From positions 124,001-188,000 of the forward strand of contig NC_006046.2 in the NCBI RefSeq assembly GCF_000006445.2: 64,000 bases of DNA. Reading direction: 5' to 3'. The position numbers and the translations under genes were made by a program. The DNA comes from Debaryomyces hansenii CBS767 (taxonomy: Eukaryota; Ascomycota; Pichiomycetes; Serinales; Debaryomycetaceae). A model generated the notes under the pieces. It did no database searches. It was not told the origin of the DNA and was given only the letters and a program-made list of their open reading frames with translations. Below are positions 1 to 9,099 of this stretch, piece after piece. The stretch's first letter is position 1; the number at the start of each line of letters is the position of its first letter.

Positions 1-924
1 AAAAAGTCAGAGATCTCAATGGAAAATTCTAAACACTTTTTGGGTTATAACGACGTAGGTGATGAATTAACAGCAAAACACATTGACTGGAGAGAACAGG
101 TTGAATTCGGTACGGAGCTTCCAGAACCGGTCATAAATTCAGATGATGAACTATGGAAGAACATCGAAGGTCCAAACTTGTGGCCTGACAAGCAATTGGT
201 ACCAAACTTTCGGTCCACCATAGAAGACTACATGAGCGAACTGGAAACTCTTAGTAAGCTCTTGATTGACTTGATAAAAGAATCGTTGAATCTTCCGGAA
301 GCAGTTTTTGACAAATATTTCAAAGAGAAACAGCAGTGCAAAATGAAGATCATTAGATACCCTGACCTCTTGAAACTGAAAAATGATTTGGAAGGTATTC
401 GGAGCCATTTACTGCAATCTTTAATAGACTTAAAACAGGGTGTGGGAGAGCACCGAGACAACGATTTTTTAACTATCATTTACCAGGCTACGAATCATAC
501 TTCTCTTCAGGTTCAGACATTCGAAGGTGAATGGGTCAATGTTCCTCCAATAAAGGATACTTTCGTCGTCAATGCAGGTCAAACTCTAGAATACATTACT
601 AATGGGGTTTGCGTTGCGACAGTACATAGGGTATTGACTCCTATTCCAGGTGAAGGAGACAGATTGTCAATTGCTTTTTTCCAAACGGTTGATGTGTCGA
701 GTTACAAATCAAAAATCGAAATACCAGAAGAGATTCAGAAAGAAGCGGATATTCGTGACTCTCGTCGTACGAAAGAAGACATTAGCTTTCAATTTCCTCA
801 GGCAAATGCAAAGCCATTGGGATACTCTATATTTTTGAATAGGATAAAATCGCATCCTAAAGTCGGGGCTAAATGGTACCCTGATACGTTGAAATACGTC
901 CAAAAACAACTCGAAAAAGCATAG
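1..924 (+). CDS. 2-oxoglutarate/Fe(II) oxygenase, 5'-truncated by window edge
   Basis: This is the C-terminal part of an isopenicillin-N-synthase-like (isp7-type) 2OG-Fe(II) dioxygenase, which couples decarboxylation of 2-oxoglutarate to oxidation of a small substrate. Counting from the ATG at 19, the HxD iron ligands are H145 and D147, the distal ligand is H203, and R215 with S217 form the 2OG-binding RxS. The N-terminal stretch 'HIDWREQ' is typical of the family just before the oxygenase core. The frame is open from base 1 to the ATG with no stop, and the family is usually 330-390 aa, so the true start probably lies left of the window. The substrate cannot be read from the sequence. The stop is TAG at 922-924, and the gene is convergent with the transporter downstream. 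Confidence 0.85.
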   Translation, partial: KKSEISMENSKHFLGYNDVGDELTAKHIDWREQVEFGTELPEPVINSDDELWKNIEGPNLWPDKQLVPNFRSTIEDYMSELETLSKLLIDLIKESLNLPEAVFDKYFKEKQQCKMKIIRYPDLLKLKNDLEGIRSHLLQSLIDLKQGVGEHRDNDFLTIIYQATNHTSLQVQTFEGEWVNVPPIKDTFVVNAGQTLEYITNGVCVATVHRVLTPIPGEGDRLSIAFFQTVDVSSYKSKIEIPEEIQKEADIRDSRRTKEDISFQFPQANAKPLGYSIFLNRIKSHPKVGAKWYPDTLKYVQKQLEKA

Positions 925-1155
925 TCAATCCCAAGTTCTTATTAATATTCGATGAGCTTTCTTGTGTAGTTCTCTCTGATGCTGCTATATAAATTAAGGA
1001 AGAATAATCTCATTTATTTTAGAATTAAGTGTAATTTCAAAGCTTATCGAAGCTGGTGTGAAAATAAATAGTGAAAAAACTGTACAATTAACACGATGTA
1101 CTATGTAATACTTATGTCTTTCGAAAGTTTCATATTAGCTGCTTAAATCTATTTT

Positions 1156-2903
1156 CTAATCTGACAAACTCTCCATTCCCTTATTGGAACCATAATCATC
1201 TATAACTTCAATCACATTTCTTGTTTTCTCCGGAGAAGTTTCCCCCTCGGAATTGTGTTCTAGATGAGGTGACTCGTCTTTAAGTGAATTGTACAAGATT
1301 ACTCCGTTCAACTTGGCAAACCTTCTTTCATCTCTCTTATAGAAAAAATAACAAATCATCATTACAATAACTTGTGCAAGTCCCATTAAAGCAGCAGTTA
1401 AGAAACCTTTTGGATATCTCGGAGCATCAACCGTTTGCCAAACAATTTTAGATATCCAGGGAGTAGATTGTAATCCTATTGTATAAGTTAATACCCATTC
1501 AATTGAACGCCTGTTAGTATCGTGTCTAAGCACATCATTTTGTAAAGGATAAAATACAGAACTTTGTGACCAAGCCCAATAACTGAAGTAGAAGGCGAAC
1601 CATTTGGCTTTCTCTGATACATCCCACACGGCTAGGATAATATTTGCTATAAAGTTCATTAACTGAGCAAATACAATCATTAGGAATCGTTTCCTTGTCA
1701 AATCAGCACCTGTAGTTGTTATTATAAGCCATATAATACCCAATGCAGGTGGGATAGCTGTTAGTTTATTAAGTTTTGGTATAGAATACCTATTCAAAGA
1801 TTGTAGCCATAATGCGAAAGACCCAGATTGAGAGTTTGATGCATTGAACCCACCGACATTTCCAAGTGAAAATGCATAGAAAGGCCAAGAAGTAAATATT
1901 TTCTTCCAAGTTTTCTTGTCAAAAAAATTCGTCAAAACCAATCCGTCATGAGTTCCATTTTCTCTCATTCTTCTACGCGCTAGCTTTATCTCATCATCTG
2001 TCAAGAAGAGGGAGTAACATTTGAAAGGAGTACCAGGTATGGCAAAAAAACCAATAAAACATACAGCAAAAGATATCAAACTGTCTATTATGAAAGCCCA
2101 TCTCCAACCAGATAATCCGTTAACACCATTAAGCAGATCATATACTGAGCCTTGAACTAAACCGGATGTAAGCGTCCCCAAGTACTGTCCCACGTAAAAA
2201 AACCCTGCCCTTTTAGTGATCTCATGAGGTTTGAACCTAAAAAAAAGTTAGTATCAGTTAATGAATTCTTCAAGTAAATGGATACTTACCAGCTAGCAAA
2301 TGCATAATGGATGATTGGAAAATAAGTCGTTTCTGCAGCACCAACGAAAAACCGAAACGCTTTCAAAGCTTTTAAATTAGGCACCGCATAAGTGACCAAC
2401 GTGAAGAGAGACCAAACAAATTCTCCTGTCATAAGAACATAGGGTGCTGGATATCTAGGCAAAATATACGCGAATGGCAAAGTAAAGATGATTGCCCCAA
2501 TGTAGTACATGTTTTGGGTATCCACCAAATCATTCAGCACCATACCAAGGTCTTCCTTCATACCTGAAACATACGCATTGTTCAAGTTTGCAGAATCCAA
2601 AAACTTTACCCAGTATCCCAAGAAACCATAAAATGTTATCATGATATCAAGCTTCAACAATAGCTTTCGTTCTAACTCTGACCTCGATTTCGTAAATAAG
2701 TATTTGAACTTTGCTGGTTTGTTCTTTCTGTATTCAAACTCATCAAAGAAATCCCAGAACTTCCTTTTCGCTTCATCCTTATACACGAAATCCTCGTCTT
2801 CATCGTCTTCGCTCCTTCTGACTAAAGCTGAACTGATTTCTGCATCTGTCTCATAAACTGTTCTTACGTGAGGTAAAATCCTACCTATGTAACCTAATCC
2901 CAT
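1156..2903 (-). CDS. MFS anion:cation symporter (Seo1/Vht1/Fen2/Dal5 family), spliced
   Basis: The coding sequence is complement(join(1156..2236,2290..2903)), 564 aa after removal of a 53-nt intron. Splicing joins '...YAFASW' to 'FKPHEITKRAGFF', restoring the W-[YF]-K-P-x-E-x-x-K-R motif that follows transmembrane segment 4 in this family. An acidic, cytosolic N-terminus of about 90 residues precedes roughly 12 membrane segments, and 'SGWRWAFIID' is the conserved loop before TM6. The family imports carboxylated nutrients such as pantothenate, biotin, allantoate or other anions by proton symport at the plasma membrane. I cannot choose the substrate, but the closest feel is Seo1/Vht1. Without splicing, exon 1 would end at a TAA inside the intron. 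Confidence 0.88.
2237..2289 (-). other. Spliceosomal intron in the MFS transporter gene
   Basis: The intron is 53 nt on the minus strand, with donor GTAAGT at 2289-2284, branch point TACTAAC at 2253-2247 and an acceptor after a T-run, TTTTTTTTAG, ending at 2237. It interrupts a Trp codon in phase 2 (TG|G). Removing it fuses two open frames into one continuous transporter with a conserved motif across the junction. Confidence 0.93.
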
Positions 2904-3863
2904 CTTAATTTTGCTGCATTGTGGACTTCATATTTCACGACATCAGGCTATTTAAGTAATTTTCGGCCATTATTTGCTTACTATAAGTTTTTTAACAACC
3001 ATTTAAAGCCACAGTGATAAATTTATTTTATACAGGAACAAAATATTGAATAGAATAGGAACGCAAATCAGATAAGCTTAAAGCCCCACGGATCAAAATC
3101 CGTATTTCCACAATAGCTGCATAGCTTGTTTTATTATCCAATAAAATAGCTCCAGATACTATTTCATCAGATATATCTCTTTTAAAGTGGAAGCACTTCC
3201 ATAATAGAGATATTGATACCACCCAAAAGTTTGAACCTATTTCTTTGTGGTAGATTTTTATTGATGAAAAATTGTCCAATTCCAAAACCTTACTTTCTTA
3301 AGGTTAACTGAAACCGAATAATAGGACTTGAGTGGTATACAATCAAAAGCAAATTTCCTTAGAGTTAGTGTCCGGGAGAAGACTCAATCCTTTTAGATAG
3401 TGATCATGTAGATTATGCCTTGAAGACTTCATAGTCCTTAACCTACGAATTCCGAGTAGTATTTGGCGATAGCATGCGTATGCAGGGCAGACATTGCGCA
3501 CTCTTGTTTCTCAAAATTAGACCCCCCTATGAATTCACTATGATGTTATCCTTAATGTAGTATGTCAAAGTAGATTTCTCTTGCAATCTTCTTGAGAATC
3601 GTAGGTAGAGATTATTCCTAGAATATATACTCCATGCTAGTAAGAGTGCGAGAGCTTCCCTAAGAATATTCCCTAGCCAATAGTCGAATAAAAATTCGCA
3701 ATTATAGATGTGAGATACAGGGCCTACACGTCACAGCCAACAATTGTTTGCTATTATATTCATAAATGGTTAAGCATTGTGCCGTCTGAAGTCAGGTGGT
3801 TATGTACAAGAACAAAATATGCTGCGAAAATTGTCAATTTCTGTTAATTTAACCAATAATTAC
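2904..3863. other. Gene-poor intergenic region
   Basis: This stretch lies upstream of the MFS transporter (minus strand) and downstream of the GH114-like gene. The only open frame of note (3028-3285, minus) has no ATG at its start and no recognisable domain, so I treat it as non-coding. I see no RNA gene or repeat. Confidence 0.5.
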
Positions 3864-4784
3864 TCATGGTGTCGGACAGACTTCAATCCAGTAGTCTAAG
3901 TTCATGTTTTTGACGATAGTCGAAAATCCATGAGTATCTGCATTATTGCATATCTTGTTGAACTTTGATGCAGTGATGTTATGATTATTATTGACATCTT
4001 CACCTTTTGGATACTCGACATGGAAAACAGGTTTATCCGCTTTTATAAAAGGTTGGTATTCCTTACATCCACCAAATTGAATACATTGTTCTTGTACCGA
4101 CCATTCCACTAGATTGACTACATCTTTAACTATACTACCTGCATTTTTCAACCCTATAGACAAATTTCTGTGGTGTGCTTCAGAGGCTAAAAATTTCATG
4201 TAATTAATGGCATCATTTTCTGTAAGTTTTATTCCATTGTCATTATCATAACCATCGACATTATCTGGTTCGACCCCATCACATTTCTTCTGTACGGCTA
4301 GGTCCAATCTGGCTTTCATTATCTTTCTGACGTTTTGCGAATTTACATTTAACCATCTTTCACCCTTCCACCCATCAAGAGATTTACCTAGATCATCTTT
4401 AGCAAACTTTTTCTTATCTGGCCTCCAGTCCTCATAGCTTCCAGCCGAGAAATAGCAAATAACCTTTTTACCCTGTTTCTGTAAATTGCTAATCGTTTTC
4501 TCTGAATTTTCAAAAAGATCAATATCATACACTTCCACGCCGGACACAAGTGTCTCAAATGAAGAAGCAAGCTGATATTGCCACGTTGCACCTTTTTCGG
4601 GCTTCCACAAGTTTGGTTTCTTAAAACTAGCCACTGGTGGATCGTTCAAGTCTGGCTTAGATTTCTCTAGAGTCCTTTTATTTTGTGAAATACCTACTCC
4701 AAGACCAACACCTAAACCGATCGCACACATGAAAAGAACACATATAATAATAGTCAAACGTCGACATAGAACATGACGATTCAT
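3864..4784 (-). CDS. GH114-like glycosidase (TIM barrel), membrane-anchored
   Basis: A 306-aa protein related to endo-alpha-1,4-polygalactosaminidase (GH114, formerly DUF297), a TIM-barrel family that cleaves galactosaminogalactan-type polymers. The motifs 'YFSAGSYEDWRPD' (about 111-123) and 'GVEPDNVDGY' (about 170-179) mark the core, and acidic residues E172, D174 and D177 lie in the expected active-site strand. Residues about 10-33 form one hydrophobic segment with a Gly-Val repeat, preceded by Arg residues. This predicts a type II signal anchor placing the catalytic domain outside the cytosol. Four to five C-terminal cysteines suit an extracellular fold. Activity on galactosamine polymer is inferred from the family. 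Long intergenic spaces lie on both sides. Confidence 0.8.
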   Translation of the reverse strand: MNRHVLCRRLTIIICVLFMCAIGLGVGLGVGISQNKRTLEKSKPDLNDPPVASFKKPNLWKPEKGATWQYQLASSFETLVSGVEVYDIDLFENSEKTISNLQKQGKKVICYFSAGSYEDWRPDKKKFAKDDLGKSLDGWKGERWLNVNSQNVRKIMKARLDLAVQKKCDGVEPDNVDGYDNDNGIKLTENDAINYMKFLASEAHHRNLSIGLKNAGSIVKDVVNLVEWSVQEQCIQFGGCKEYQPFIKADKPVFHVEYPKGEDVNNNHNITASKFNKICNNADTHGFSTIVKNMNLDYWIEVCPTP

Positions 4785-6093
4785 TTTACTCTGAGAAAGG
4801 TTATCGAATATTCTAGTCTGTAATTAGGGATCGTATTCTCAAATGGGGACACACTTGAGGCCGCGAAATTTACGAGAGTGGCTCATAAAATGATCTAACA
4901 CTAACCAACTGTCGTATGCGTTCTCTTCTATAGTGCCAACGATGCAACGCTCCTCAATAGACTAAGCTACTAGGACTAGATATGACTATATGACACCCAG
5001 AATATATGGATATAAACGTAACAATGTGATTTAAACGGTTCTTGTGATTCTGGGGGCCAAGAACCTTGTATATTGAGACCTTGGTAATCGGTGAGCAATA
5101 TTCCACTTTAATACATTTCTCTATGATCGCTCAGTTTATACATAAGAATATAAACGGGGACACTGGAGCTATGAAGCAATTATTACTTACTAATTGGAAA
5201 TGAAAATTGCTCAGTTTCAGATTCCTGAAACTTGAAGCTATATCAAGAGGTATTATATACAAGATTAGATTTGATGCATTAGCTATTGAAGCGCAAATGT
5301 GTTTGGAAAGTCACAAGTTTTAGTGGAATAAATGGGTTGTAGGATACTGATATCCCAACTGTATAAAGTAATTGAATGATTGAATTTTAGCTGCTCTAAG
5401 TTACGAGAGTACCCTGCATTATACGGATATTAGCACTGTGGCCAAACTAACTCTCTTTCCTACCAAAATGACTTATTATTTCAATCTTTCCATAAATCAA
5501 GATGTATCAAATCATGTATATTAAGCCTGGTATGCAATTTCTGTCGATAGCAGGCATGTTAATTTCGGCTCAAAAAAAATACCACCCATTTTCGGTAATT
5601 CGACATAGCAAAGCAGTTAAATGAGACAGCCTGCAAAATATAATTTGAACAGTAATATTAAATAACTCACTTATTGAATCCTCGCCAAAATCATCCCGTT
5701 CGTATTATCATATTATCTTTTTTTTCTTAACACAGACCCTACATTATATGACCATTATCGTAAATACAAGCGAAGACGTTAGTCTTATACATATAATAGA
5801 CCGTTTACAGTATCACATGATACATCTTGACTACATTTATTTTGACATATTTTCATTAGCCTCTAGAAGAATGCATTATTTGATATGATTACCACTGCGA
5901 GCAATTTAATCGGTTGATCTGGAGCGAGCGGTTTGACTTGCAGAAATAATCGTAAAAAGTGAGCAAATTTAAGTACTATGTTGAGTAGAGATTTTGCGCA
6001 TTATTGCAAATGGACATCGTAGTATATAAGTTACAATAAAGTAACATTAATAGCTTTACCATTGGATCACTTGTTTAATTCCTTCGAAAAAAG
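4785..6093. other. 1.3-kb divergent intergenic region
   Basis: This region separates the GH114-like gene (minus) from the ferric reductase-like gene (plus), so it holds both promoters. I find no supported ORF, tRNA or repeat in it. A TATA-like element lies at its right end (see 6023-6029). The unusual length is typical of regulated nutrient genes in yeast, which is an inference. Confidence 0.5.
6023..6029 (+). promoter_or_regulatory. TATA-like element of ferric reductase-like gene
   Basis: The sequence TATATAA lies about 70 bp before the ATG at 6094, a normal TATA-to-start distance for a regulated yeast gene. It is a motif match only. Confidence 0.5.
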
Positions 6094-7902
6094 ATGGGTT
6101 TATTTAAGCGTGGTGTAACTTTTAATGGCTTGGACTGTTTGAAAGATGCCAACATGCCAGCGTATGAAAGTGCTCACATGAAACTGCAAGCTGAAGTTCC
6201 ATGGGGAGATCAACCCAGCTATGGGAAATACACAGTGTATTTTGGAGTAGTAGTAATATTTATTGCGTTTGTTAAGAACATATGGTACAGATATCTGGAT
6301 TATTCTTACAAAAAGAATCCGCAGAGTGGGAATTCATTTGTTAATGTATTGTCATCATACTTTAGATTTGTCGGATATAAGCAAGTTCCAGGCAAAATAT
6401 GCTATTACACATCATTGCCAACATCGATTGGGTCCACACTCTTTTTAATGGCATCTACTATCTATTTATTCTGTTACTGCTTGATACCACACTTTTGGTA
6501 TAGAGGATGTCGCGGATTCGGCTCACCTCCATTAGCTGTGAGAGCAGGAATAATGGCTACGGCATTGACTCCATTCGTATATGTGTTATCTGGTAAGTCA
6601 AACATGATAACATTTATTACTGGTATAAGTTACGAAAAACTTAATGTATTTCATCAATACGTTGGTGTTGCAGCTTTGGTTTTGTCGGTGATTCATACAA
6701 TTCCCTTTATTTTCCAGGATTTAGCTGAAGGTGGTGCTGAAGTCTTACACCTTAATTTCACCTCCGACTTTGCCTACTATAGCGGGCTTCCACCTTTGAT
6801 TTTGCTAGGATTATTATGTGTGTTGTCCAAAGCATGGTTTAGAAAAGTGTGCTACGAAGGCTTTCTTCATTTACACTGGATGTTTGGAATTGCGTACTTT
6901 GGTACGTTGTGGTGGCATATTAACTATACGTTGGGGATGCAAGATTATATGTATGGAGCATTAGCATTTTGGGCAACTCAAGTGATATATCGTATTTTAA
7001 TTAAAACCACGTTCAGACCAAATTCGTTATTCATGAAACCAAGGAGGGCTGAATTAAGCAAGTTAGGACCCAACGCATATGAGATTTCTGTCAGTGGCGA
7101 ACATCTTAAATGGAAACCGGGTCAACATTGTTTTCTTAGATTCGTTGGTACAAGGATGCTTGATAACCATCCATTTTCAGTGTGTTCGATCTTGAACGAA
7201 GACAGTAGATTGAAATTTATAGTTATTCCAAAGAAAGGGTTGACGAAACAGTTGTATTCTGAATTGGATGAGTATGCAATAACCAACAAGAAAGTATTCT
7301 TAGATGGACCATATGGAGGTACTGCAAGAGACCCAACATCGTTTGATAATGTTGTGTTAATGGCAACCGGAAGTGGTATAACAGCCACATTACCATTCTT
7401 ATCCACGATTGCCAACGAAATTCAACAAGCAAAGAAAGATAATAAACCATTCATTTGCAGAAATATCAACTTTGTTTGGGTCATTCGTCATATCAACGAC
7501 TTAAGCTGGATTGATACAGAATTAAACAGATGTCTTGAGATTGCTGGGGATTACATAAATACCGATATTTACGTATGCCACGGTAAAAGTGAACAACAAC
7601 AGAGTTCAGAAGATACGAAAACAAATAAGAGTGCGCTGGATATTGAGAAAACTATCGAGGCGCCAAGTATATCCAATGATGCTATCAATTTGCATTATTT
7701 CAGGCCATTCATACCTGACATTTTATTCAAACTCTCTCGCACACTTGGAAGACGGAACATGGTAGTATGCTCTGGAGCTGACTCGATGAAACAGGAGACT
7801 TCCCGTACCATAGCCAACTTACAACCTATGATTTTCAACAACGATATCAATAACTTACGTATTGAAGAAATTTATCTTCACACTGAATCTTTTGGTTGGT
7901 AG
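6094..7902 (+). CDS. Ferric reductase / NADPH oxidase family transmembrane protein (FRE/FRP-like)
   Basis: A 602-aa flavocytochrome that would move electrons from cytosolic NADPH through FAD and two hemes to an acceptor across the membrane, usually Fe3+ or Cu2+. The four heme-ligand histidines are present as two pairs spaced 14 apart: H187/H201 and H261/H275. The FAD-binding motif HPFSV is at 359-363, and the NADPH-binding GPYGG (405-409) and GSGIT (426-430) motifs follow. About six to seven membrane segments precede the C-terminal dehydrogenase domain. There is no signal peptide and no long luminal N-terminus, unlike canonical Fre1-type proteins, which suggests an Fre8/Frp1-like member. A Ser/Thr/Lys-rich insert interrupts the NAD domain near 505-540. 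Acceptor and location are not determined. Confidence 0.87.
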   Translation: MGLFKRGVTFNGLDCLKDANMPAYESAHMKLQAEVPWGDQPSYGKYTVYFGVVVIFIAFVKNIWYRYLDYSYKKNPQSGNSFVNVLSSYFRFVGYKQVPGKICYYTSLPTSIGSTLFLMASTIYLFCYCLIPHFWYRGCRGFGSPPLAVRAGIMATALTPFVYVLSGKSNMITFITGISYEKLNVFHQYVGVAALVLSVIHTIPFIFQDLAEGGAEVLHLNFTSDFAYYSGLPPLILLGLLCVLSKAWFRKVCYEGFLHLHWMFGIAYFGTLWWHINYTLGMQDYMYGALAFWATQVIYRILIKTTFRPNSLFMKPRRAELSKLGPNAYEISVSGEHLKWKPGQHCFLRFVGTRMLDNHPFSVCSILNEDSRLKFIVIPKKGLTKQLYSELDEYAITNKKVFLDGPYGGTARDPTSFDNVVLMATGSGITATLPFLSTIANEIQQAKKDNKPFICRNINFVWVIRHINDLSWIDTELNRCLEIAGDYINTDIYVCHGKSEQQQSSEDTKTNKSALDIEKTIEAPSISNDAINLHYFRPFIPDILFKLSRTLGRRNMVVCSGADSMKQETSRTIANLQPMIFNNDINNLRIEEIYLHTESFGW

Positions 7903-8637
7903 TCACATAGCTTCTAGGCTTTCATGGCTGATTTATGAAAGTGTCCACTTCTATAGTTCAACTCAACAAAACGGTCTAACTGACTTTAGGGTTGCATCAA
8001 AAAACCCGAGGTTGCTTAAACCTTGTAAAAAAATGTGGTAATCGTACAGCAAATAGAAGTAAATCCAAAGTCCTAATATAGAATTCAGAATTCACTACCC
8101 CAATTGTAAGATACACTTTTTCTTGAATCAATGATAAAGCCGAAAATAATTCTTGTTACCGACTCGTATTCTCTTTATTGACGCTGATCACACCAATAAG
8201 GCTTTTGCTAGCCTATTCTTTTAACAGCTATTCGATAAGGCACTAAAATGTTCACCTTGAGCACCGCGTGATATTTTTTGAGGAGCACAATACGCCCTCG
8301 ACTTTTCATGCCATAACTGGAAAAAAAATCCCCTCTACCTCTTTTAACCGAATGTATAGGCCAATCATTAATTCCGATTGCTGGAAATTAGGAAAAACAG
8401 CTGCGGCTGAATAAAAAATCATTGCACGCACCCCACAGACACTTACGACACGCATATATTGACGGACTTTATTTTCACGAGTGTTTTTCATTTCACTAGC
8501 AGGCTCATGAACTAGCAAATTATGTAACAAGTCAAAGGAAAATGACCCTTCTTGAATAGGTGCCTTTTTGAAATACTTAATTTTAATTGTCCTGAGTGAG
8601 TTGAGTGGTGGAGAAATTTCAAAAAGTTATTGCGAAA

Positions 8638-8644
8638 CGGAAAA
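8638..8644 (+). promoter_or_regulatory. Rgt1-like site CGGAAAA
   Basis: Matches the CGGANNA site bound by the glucose-responsive zinc-cluster repressor Rgt1 in yeasts. It lies about 460 bp upstream of the transporter ATG and is the first of three within 250 bp. Confidence 0.45.
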
Positions 8645-8692
8645 AATTCTCGAAAAATATTCTCAAATGGATTAACCCATCAAAATCCGGCA

Positions 8693-8702
8693 CCCCGCAA
8701 AA
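8693..8702 (-). promoter_or_regulatory. Mig1-like site (TTTTGCGGGG on minus strand)
   Basis: GCGGGG preceded by a T-run matches the Mig1 consensus (AT-box followed by SYGGGG), the glucose-repression zinc-finger site. It lies about 400 bp upstream of the hexose transporter ATG, between the Rgt1-like sites. Confidence 0.45.
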
Positions 8703-8727
8703 AAGTCATCGTAAAAAAATATTCTTG

Positions 8728-8734
8728 CGGAGGA
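8728..8734 (+). promoter_or_regulatory. Rgt1-like site CGGAGGA
   Basis: Second CGGANNA match upstream of the hexose transporter, about 365 bp before its ATG. Confidence 0.4.
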
Positions 8735-8883
8735 ACAATCTCGCTATACTGAAATTAATCGCGACATGTATAGGAATAACTCGAAAAAATAATTTGAGAA
8801 CATGGAGAAATATTTTTCTGGAACAATGGAAATGTATTGTTTCGGAGCCATACGTGGGAATGACCAGAAAATAATCCTGAATT

Positions 8884-8890
8884 TTTTCCG
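8884..8890 (-). promoter_or_regulatory. Rgt1-like site (CGGAAAA on minus strand)
   Basis: Third CGGANNA match in the hexose transporter promoter, in reverse orientation, about 210 bp before the ATG. Confidence 0.4.
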
Positions 8891-9022
8891 AAAGAAGATG
8901 CAAAATATGGAACAACAAGTCCACTGCAACAGCAATACAATACACATGAGCACATTTTCTTGTATACCATAGATTAACAAGGCACGATATGGGATATCAT
9001 CGTAAATCGAGTTAGACAAAAG

Positions 9023-9030
9023 TATAAATA
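9023..9030 (+). promoter_or_regulatory. TATA box of hexose transporter gene
   Basis: TATAAATA lies 77 bp before the ATG at 9100 and is a strong TATA consensus, consistent with a highly inducible gene. Confidence 0.6.
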
Positions 9031-9099
9031 GGGCATCAATTTTCCACTTGTTGAATGTTGTAGGATATTCTATATCTTGAGCTAGCAAAAAAAACAAAC

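Larger units (their letters stand above)
7903..9099. other. 1.2-kb promoter region of the hexose transporter
   Basis: Both flanking genes are on the plus strand, so this serves as terminator for the reductase and promoter for the transporter. It contains a cluster of CGGANNA (Rgt1-like) sites, one Mig1-like site and a TATA box, listed separately. Open frames inside it, such as 8605-8874, do not begin with ATG, are lysine-rich and resemble no family. Confidence 0.6.

Noticed and set aside
3028..3285. 85-codon minus-strand open frame
   Set aside because: It begins at TTG with no ATG, resembles no family, and lies in AT-rich intergenic DNA.
8605..8874. 89-codon open frame in the hexose transporter promoter
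   Set aside because: Its first codon is GTG, composition is Lys/Asn-rich and biased by A-runs, and it overlaps putative Rgt1/Mig1 sites.
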